A DNA stretch of 10,260 nt from Desulfobacteraceae bacterium (GTDB lineage: Bacteria > Desulfobacterota > Desulfobacteria > Desulfobacterales > Desulfobacteraceae): contig JAABSK010000089.1 in NCBI GenBank assembly GCA_011390435.1, positions 1 to 10,260 on the forward strand. The letters are read 5' to 3'. The notes beneath the pieces were generated by a model. The model saw only the letters and a list, made by a program, of their open reading frames with translations. It was not told where the DNA came from and made no database searches. Position numbers and translations under genes: made by a program. Shown in pieces: positions 7,172 through 10,260 of this stretch (position 1 is its first letter; each line of letters starts with the position of its first letter).

Positions 7172-7205
7172 ACAACAGGCGAGACACTGTTGTCTCGCCT
7201 GTTGT
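7172..7205 (-). terminator. 15-bp perfect hairpin after the rubrerythrin gene, without a T tract
   Basis: Bases 7172-7186 pair perfectly with 7191-7205 around a CTGT loop. It begins 13 bases past the rubrerythrin stop on the minus strand, the position of a terminator or 3' stabilising stem. Neither strand has a run of T after the stem, so it is not a canonical intrinsic terminator. On the plus strand a perfect TATAAT at 7120-7125 lies upstream of it, but without a -35 box. Confidence 0.5.
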
Positions 7206-7218
7206 ATTGATTACAGAT

Positions 7219-7794
7219 TTACCAGTTTTCACACAGCAGCTCAAAAAAACCAGACGGTTTTACACAGGCCGGACATTTTGATGGTGCTGATTTTCCAGTG
7301 TGGATATAACCGCAGCTCAGGCATCGCCAGGAGTGTTCATCATCCCGTTCCAGAACGCGACCGGTTTCAATATTCCGGGCCAGCTCACGATAAAATTTTT
7401 CATGGTGTTTTTCAGCCACAATAATGGTGTTGAATGTATCCTCAGCCCTTGCAAATCCTTCCTGCGCAGCGATTTTTGCAAATCCGGCATACATCTCTTC
7501 TGCCACATATTTTTCCAGTGCCGCAGCAGACAGAAGATTTGAACGGGTATCACGGATCACACCTGTGGGAAACTGCCATTTGATTTCGAGCTCACCTCCG
7601 TTAAAAAACTTGAAAAACCGCAACGCATGTTCATACTCCTGGGCAGCAGTTTCATCAAAAATTTTTGCAATCTGAATATACCCTTCATCCCGGGCTTTGG
7701 TTGCAAAAAAATTATACCGTGTCCTGGCCTGGGCTTCCGCAGCAAACGAGGTGTGCAGATTGACTGCGGTCCGGCTTTGTCTGAACAAAGGCAT
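7219..7794 (-). CDS. rbr: Rubrerythrin with Val at the usual Glu97 ligand position
   Basis: A 191-residue rubrerythrin, the same length as the Desulfovibrio vulgaris protein as I remember it, and alignable without gaps. Rubrerythrins reduce hydrogen peroxide with electrons from rubredoxin in anaerobes. The N-terminal four-helix diiron domain shows Glu20, Glu53, His56, Glu94, Glu128 and His131. The C-terminal rubredoxin domain has Cys158-x2-Cys161 and Cys174-x2-Cys177. The position equal to Glu97, the carboxylate that exchanges with His56 on reduction in D. vulgaris, is Val (codon GTG at 7506-7504) in LEKYVAEEMY; the usual MYP is MYA. This may alter the peroxide cycle; Glu99 or Glu100 might compensate. 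The start has AGGA four bases upstream, and the ferredoxin gene ends six bases earlier, so the two are translationally coupled. Confidence 0.95.
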   Translation of the reverse strand: MPLFRQSRTAVNLHTSFAAEAQARTRYNFFATKARDEGYIQIAKIFDETAAQEYEHALRFFKFFNGGELEIKWQFPTGVIRDTRSNLLSAAALEKYVAEEMYAGFAKIAAQEGFARAEDTFNTIIVAEKHHEKFYRELARNIETGRVLERDDEHSWRCLSCGYIHTGKSAPSKCPACVKPSGFFELLCENW

Positions 7795-7800
7795 CGTATC

Positions 7801-7992
7801 CTACTCTTCGATGGTAATGGCTTCTGCACCGCATTCTGCAGCAGCCTTACGCACGACATCTTTCAAGTGTTCAGGAATGGGATCGAGTTTCACTGTGGAT
7901 ATCAGCTGATCCTCGTCATACTCGAATACTTCAGGACAAAGGTCATTACAATTTCGATCTCCCATGCACATTTTACTGATGGTCACTTTCAT
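7801..7992 (-). CDS. One-cluster ferredoxin with an Asp cluster ligand
   Basis: A 63-residue ferredoxin. The motif is Cys9-x2-Asp12-x2-Cys15-x3-Cys19-Pro, followed by EVFEYDED and a distant Cys54 in AAECGAEAITIEE. Asp takes the place of the second Cys, as in Pyrococcus furiosus ferredoxin, whose Asp14 lets the cluster convert between [3Fe-4S] and [4Fe-4S]; the tail AITIEE also matches that type. The residue after Cys54 is Gly instead of the common Pro. The frame opens further upstream (8037), but AAGGAGG at 8010-8004 points to the ATG at 7992, and the extra N-terminus is not ferredoxin-like. Next to rubrerythrin by six bases, so it may feed electrons to that system, although rubredoxin is the usual donor. 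I see no convincing promoter in 7993-8250. Confidence 0.9.
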   Translation of the reverse strand: MKVTISKMCMGDRNCNDLCPEVFEYDEDQLISTVKLDPIPEHLKDVVRKAAAECGAEAITIEE

Positions 7993-8003
7993 TTCAAAAA
8001 AAT

Positions 8004-8010
8004 CCTCCTT
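8004..8010 (-). promoter_or_regulatory. Ribosome binding site deciding the ferredoxin start
   Basis: AAGGAGG on the minus strand, 11 bases before the ATG at 7992. It lies inside the longer open frame and so argues against the upstream start at 8037. Confidence 0.7.
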
Positions 8011-8178
8011 AAAATCAATTAAACGATCTGTTTTCACATTCAGTGATGATTGATTGCCAAGGCCTTATTCAACCCTATTCCGTGCTTCATTGCAAGGACA
8101 AACGCTTCATCCATGACAGAATAATGAATCATATACCGGCGGAACAATCGCCGTGACCCTGGTCCGGTGTTCAACAGA

Positions 8179-8215
8179 CCTGCCACTGTTCTTCCAGGAA
8201 CATCAGATGGGCAGG
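8179..8215 (-). other. Nested stem-loop downstream of the rubredoxin gene
   Basis: CCTGCC (8179-8184) pairs with GGCAGG (8210-8215), and inside it TGTTC (8187-8191) pairs with GAACA (8198-8202) around a six-base loop. It lies about 35 bases beyond the rubredoxin stop. There is no T tract. It may end or stabilise the rubredoxin transcript, or be chance. The rest of the 258-base spacer 7993-8250 shows only a palindrome AAGGCCTT and the ferredoxin ribosome binding site. Confidence 0.25.
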
Positions 8216-8250
8216 CTCCCGCTGATCAGCACCAGGTGTTTTCCCATAGT

Positions 8251-8433
8251 TCAGCCAAGCGCCTTGAACCCTTTTTTGCCGGCACCGCATACCGGACATT
8301 TCCAATCATCTGCCAGGTCATCAAAAGGCACTCCCTTTGGAATTCTGCCTTTACGATCGCCTCTGTCCGGAGTATAAATATATCCGCAGTTGGCGATCTG
8401 ACACTGATACATCTCTTCAGGCGCTGCTGCCAT
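8251..8433 (-). CDS. rub: Rubredoxin with Cys-x4-Cys first motif (type II)
   Basis: A 60-residue rubredoxin, a one-iron cytoplasmic electron carrier. Ligands are Cys11-x4-Cys16 and Cys46-x2-Cys49, within NCGYIYTPDRGD, GVPFDDL and DDWKCPVCGAGKKGF. Ordinary rubredoxins have Cys-x2-Cys first; the four-residue spacing matches the second rubredoxin of Desulfovibrio desulfuricans ATCC 27774 (Rd-2), whose CQMVNCGYVYDPDRGD I recall as very close. The ATG has AAGGA seven bases upstream. It follows the 57-residue zinc-ribbon gene by 38 bases on the same strand, so it is probably the third gene of a small redox operon. It is a plausible electron donor to the rubrerythrin encoded just downstream; this is inference from family knowledge and proximity. 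Confidence 0.93.
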   Translation of the reverse strand: MAAAPEEMYQCQIANCGYIYTPDRGDRKGRIPKGVPFDDLADDWKCPVCGAGKKGFKALG

Positions 8434-8471
8434 TGAAATTTCCTTAAGTTACCGTGTTGATACAGCTGAAT

Positions 8472-8645
8472 CTACTCCTGGGTCTCTTCAACATCCGCAT
8501 CCATGATCATCATGCACTCATGGCACTCAAGCTCAACATTGGGGACATCACCATAGCGCTTTTTGAGCTCTTCTTCAGACAAATGCGAAATGCCGGAGCA
8601 GCCGCACTGGGGACAGGATGTTTTAATCCGGTATTTTTTAGGCAT
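8472..8645 (-). CDS. Small protein with two CxxC motifs (zinc-ribbon-like)
   Basis: A 57-residue protein of unknown function. Cys11-x2-Cys14 (with Cys16 close by) and Cys41-x2-Cys44 form two zinc-knuckle-like pairs separated by the helical SEEELKKRYGDVPNVE, so a zinc ribbon or a rubredoxin-like metal site is likely. The C-terminus is acidic (DADVEETQE). The frame continues upstream to 8786, but the ATG at 8645 is preceded six bases earlier by AAGGAG and the extra N-terminus would lie antiparallel to nothing conserved and over the real upstream gene. The ribosome binding site overlaps the TAA stop of that gene (TAAGGAG), so translation is coupled. Flanked by two rubredoxin-like genes, it may belong to electron transfer or to metal handling under oxidative stress. 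Confidence 0.8.
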   Translation of the reverse strand: MPKKYRIKTSCPQCGCSGISHLSEEELKKRYGDVPNVELECHECMMIMDADVEETQE

Positions 8646-8651
8646 AACCTG

Positions 8652-8657
8652 CTCCTT
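8652..8657 (-). promoter_or_regulatory. Ribosome binding site overlapping the upstream stop codon
   Basis: AAGGAG six bases before the ATG at 8645; its first two bases are part of the TAA stop of the 55-residue gene. It fixes the start of the zinc-ribbon gene and indicates translational coupling. Confidence 0.75.
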
Positions 8658-8823
8658 ATTTTTTTCCTCCGGTGATCTGAGGGTCATTGGGCTTGCCGTC
8701 ACAATCCGGTGTGTAACATGAATTGTCGACAAACGTACAATCATTCTTACAGGATGGACAAATCTCCGGAGGTGTGTCGGCTTCAAGGGTATATCCGCAT
8801 GTGTTGCATAACCAGCTGACCAT
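8656..8823 (-). CDS. Rubredoxin-like Cys-rich protein, 55 residues
   Basis: A small gene found by translating the minus strand directly. The product begins MVSWLCNTCGYTLEA and has Cys6-x2-Cys9-Gly-Tyr and Cys22-Pro-x-Cys25 in PPEICPSC, a rubredoxin-like metal site with a short 12-residue loop, as in the C-terminal domain of rubrerythrins. It then has Cys29, Cys36 and Cys41 in NDCTFVDNSCYTPDCDG, making seven Cys in 55 residues. The tail is short and Lys-rich. The start is supported by AAAAGGAG six bases upstream. It is the first gene of a probable three-gene unit with the zinc-ribbon protein and rubredoxin. I recall such 'rubredoxin-like domain' proteins in anaerobes but no assigned role. The three extra Cys could form a second metal site; that is conjecture. 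Confidence 0.85.
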   Translation of the reverse strand: MVSWLCNTCGYTLEADTPPEICPSCKNDCTFVDNSCYTPDCDGKPNDPQITGGKK

Positions 8824-8855
8824 TTTTTTCTCCTTTTGTTAAGCGTGTTGATAGA

Positions 8856-8882
8856 TTGACCGATCTTCCGGCCGGATATAAT
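8856..8882 (+). promoter_or_regulatory. Candidate promoter of the CBS-pair gene
   Basis: TTGACC (8856-8861) and a perfect TATAAT (8877-8882) separated by 15 bases, shorter than the ideal 17. The spacer contains the palindrome TCCGGCCGGA (8867-8876). The leader would be about 100 bases. On the minus strand TTGATA (8901-8896) and TATATC (8880-8875), also 15 bases apart, could serve the redox operon, but they are weak. Confidence 0.4.
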
Positions 8883-8898
8883 TTCTTATTAAAATTAT
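8878..8898. promoter_or_regulatory. Inverted repeat ATAATTT-N7-AAATTAT, candidate operator
   Basis: A perfect 7-bp inverted repeat with a 7-base centre that overlaps the -10 box and the likely start site of the plus-strand promoter. Its AT-rich symmetry is reminiscent of Fur/PerR-family sites, though not an exact match. It lies between a redox operon and a CBS gene, so it could control either. Confidence 0.4.
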
Positions 8899-8906
8899 CA
8901 AATTCA

Positions 8907-8925
8907 TGCTATTGATAACATAGCA
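8907..8925. promoter_or_regulatory. Inverted repeat TGCTAT-N7-ATAGCA, candidate operator
   Basis: A perfect 6-bp inverted repeat, again with a 7-base centre, its midpoint 28 bases from that of the repeat at 8878-8898. The arms differ in sequence from the first repeat, so the two would bind different proteins if both are real. Confidence 0.3.
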
Positions 8926-8987
8926 GCAAACTTTCACAAAAACAAATTGATCCATAAAAAAATAGATCATTCAAAAAGGAGAGGCAC

Positions 8988-9449
8988 ATGCTCAAAGCAC
9001 AGGACATCATGTCAACCCAGGTGATCACCATCACACCGGATATGGAGGTATCAAAAGCCGTTGAAATCCTGTTGAAAAACCATATCAACGGTGTCCCGGT
9101 GGTCAATGATGCCCATGAACTGGTGGGAATTCTATGTCAGAGTGACCTGGTTTATCAGCAAAAAGAAATCCCCATACCACTGATTTTCACCATTCTGGAC
9201 AGCATTATTCCGCTGTCCTCCTCCAAAAAACTGGAAGAAAGTCTTCAGAAAATATCTGCTGCAACTGTCAAGCAGGCCATGGTAAAAGATCCGGTAACGG
9301 TGACGGCCCAGACCCCGGTATCGGAAATCGCCAGCCTGATGGTGGAAAAACATTTCCACACCCTTCCGGTGGTGGACGGTAAAAAGCTGGTGGGGATCAT
9401 CGGAAAAGAAGACATTTTGAAAACCCTGGTTGCAAAAGCCTCTTCATAG
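8988..9449 (+). CDS. CBS-pair protein
   Basis: A 153-residue cytoplasmic protein made of two CBS domains and nothing else. CBS1 spans about residues 1-57 (KAQDIMSTQVITITPD, GVPVVND, LVGILCQSDLV) and CBS2 about 93-150 (VKQAMVKDPVTVTAQTP, TLPVVDGKKLVGIIGKEDIL). They are joined by a 35-residue linker rich in Ile, Pro and Ser that is longer than in minimal CBS pairs. Such stand-alone proteins usually sense adenine nucleotides or other ligands and regulate an unknown partner; the ligand cannot be read from sequence. The ATG has AAGGAG six bases upstream. It is divergent from the redox operon and abuts the convergent aminopeptidase gene with no base between the stop codons. Confidence 0.93.
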   Translation: MLKAQDIMSTQVITITPDMEVSKAVEILLKNHINGVPVVNDAHELVGILCQSDLVYQQKEIPIPLIFTILDSIIPLSSSKKLEESLQKISAATVKQAMVKDPVTVTAQTPVSEIASLMVEKHFHTLPVVDGKKLVGIIGKEDILKTLVAKASS

Positions 9450-10260
9450 TCAATCAACGCCCCGGATCGGGCAGGTTTTCTGCCTGAGCCATTCTGCCAC
9501 ATCCGGGGCAAGATGATCGCAGAGGGCGTTATAAACACTTTCATGATAAGCATTGAGATAGGCAATCTCGTCTGAATTCAAAAGGGAGCTTTCGATCAAA
9601 GGCGTTTCAAAATGACACCAGGTCATGTTTTCAAATTTCAGAAACCTGCCAAACGTATTTTCAAACGCGTGATCCACCAGAATCATGTTTTCCAGTCGGA
9701 TGCCATATTGTCCATCCCGGTAAATCCCCGGTTCATTGGTCAGCAGCATGCCCTTTTCAAGGGGAACATCCGTTGGATGCGGACTGATGCGGGCAGGTCC
9801 TTCATGAACACACAGAAAAAACCCTACGCCATGGCCGGTACCGTGACCAAAGTCCATTCCCTGATCCCACAGGTGACGACGGGCCAGCGCATCGATCTGG
9901 AATCCTTTTGTTCCTTTTGGGAAAAAGGCAGTGGCCACTGCAATATGGGCCTTGAGCACCAGTGTATAGTCTGCCTTTACCTGTTCAGAAGGGGTGCCCA
10001 TGTAAACAGTCCGGGTGATATCGGTTGTGCCGGTCAGGTAGTTCCCGCCGGAGTCGATTAAAAACATGCCAGACCCATGGATCAGGGCATTGCTCTGATC
10101 TGTGGCAGTATAATGACACATGGCTGAATGGGCCTTCCAGGCCAGAATCGGATCAAAACTGTTGTCAACGAACCGGTCCTGTTCTGACCTGAAGGCATAT
10201 AGCTGCTGTGCTGCAGACTGTTCTGTCATCTTATCCCCATCTTTTTGATGGTCCAGCCAG
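9450..10260 (-). CDS. pepP: Xaa-Pro aminopeptidase, M24B family (5' end outside window)
   Basis: The last 269 residues of an aminopeptidase P-like metallopeptidase that removes N-terminal residues preceding proline. The frame has no stop up to the window edge and reads WLDHQKDGDK before the internal Met at 10229, so that Met is not the start. Counting from that Met, all five dinuclear metal ligands are present: Asp59 and Asp70 in IDSGGNY and GTTDITRT, His133 in GHGTGHGVG, Glu166 in NEPGIY, and Glu180 in IRLEN. The C-terminal block LNAYHESVY, ending in a WLRQKTCPI-type segment, matches the longer, multi-domain M24B enzymes, in which two creatinase-like N-terminal domains would lie upstream. 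The gene symbol is a family-level label. It is convergent with the CBS gene, and no terminator separates them. Confidence 0.93.
   Translation of the reverse strand, partial: WLDHQKDGDKMTEQSAAQQLYAFRSEQDRFVDNSFDPILAWKAHSAMCHYTATDQSNALIHGSGMFLIDSGGNYLTGTTDITRTVYMGTPSEQVKADYTLVLKAHIAVATAFFPKGTKGFQIDALARRHLWDQGMDFGHGTGHGVGFFLCVHEGPARISPHPTDVPLEKGMLLTNEPGIYRDGQYGIRLENMILVDHAFENTFGRFLKFENMTWCHFETPLIESSLLNSDEIAYLNAYHESVYNALCDHLAPDVAEWLRQKTCPIRGVD

Noticed and set aside
8040..8132. 30-codon minus-strand frame (MIHYSVMDEA...) between rubredoxin and ferredoxin
   Set aside because: No ribosome binding site and no recognisable motif; the length is well within chance for a spacer of this size.
8646..8786. 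47-residue N-terminal extension of the zinc-ribbon protein
   Set aside because: The ATG at 8645 has AAGGAG at ideal spacing, and the extension runs in another frame over the seven-Cys rubredoxin-like gene.
9470..9484. GGCAG-GTTTT-CTGCC stem just after the CBS stop
   Set aside because: Only 5 bp, no T tract, and inside the aminopeptidase coding region; not a credible terminator.
1..10260. CRISPR arrays, insertion sequences, attachment sites, tRNA or rRNA genes
   Set aside because: I saw no regularly spaced repeats, transposase motifs, terminal inverted repeats or cloverleaf-like segments on reading either strand.

Overview
The window reads as chromosomal DNA of a strictly anaerobic, probably sulfate-reducing member of the Desulfobacterota (Desulfobacteraceae-like). 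This is inferred from gene content: a NifU/NifS pair joined to HdrC/HdrB-type subunits, a rubrerythrin almost collinear with the Desulfovibrio protein, a Cys-x4-Cys rubredoxin of the Desulfovibrio type II kind, a one-cluster ferredoxin, and a small protein resembling a Desulfovibrio conserved family. I see no insertion sequence, phage gene, CRISPR array, tRNA or rRNA.

Layout. At 2-874 (+) is the 3' part of a radical SAM gene cut by the window edge. Convergent to it, and sharing a TTAA that holds both stop codons, is a tight minus-strand operon nifU-nifS-hdrC-hdrB (4003 down to 871) with gaps or overlaps of +10, -4 and -32 bases. Upstream on the same strand are sfsA (4128-4844) and a TIGR02757-type gene (4866-5666), 21 bases apart. 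A divergent spacer with a good sigma-70 promoter leads to proC (5807-6658, +), which converges on a 118-residue conserved hypothetical gene. A long hairpin near 7172-7205 lies just beyond the end of the rubrerythrin gene. Next come two minus-strand redox clusters: ferredoxin plus rubrerythrin (7992-7219), and a 55-residue rubredoxin-like protein, a 57-residue zinc-ribbon protein and a rubredoxin (8823-8251). The 8824-8987 spacer is rich in inverted repeats and separates the latter from a plus-strand CBS-pair gene (8988-9449), which abuts the 3' end of an M24 Xaa-Pro aminopeptidase that runs off the right edge.

How the genes fit together. NifS supplies sulfur and NifU scaffolds Fe-S clusters; the co-transcribed HdrC and HdrB carry two ferredoxin-type clusters and two complete CCG motifs, so cluster assembly is wired to a thiol/disulfide-type redox module that has no HdrA in view. 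The ferredoxin, rubrerythrin, rubredoxin and two small Cys-rich proteins look like an oxygen/peroxide defence and electron-transfer set. The most notable residue-level oddities are a rubrerythrin with Val where the redox-switching Glu97 ligand is expected, and a ferredoxin with Asp in place of its second Cys ligand. SfsA, the TIGR02757 protein, ProC and the aminopeptidase are housekeeping genes.
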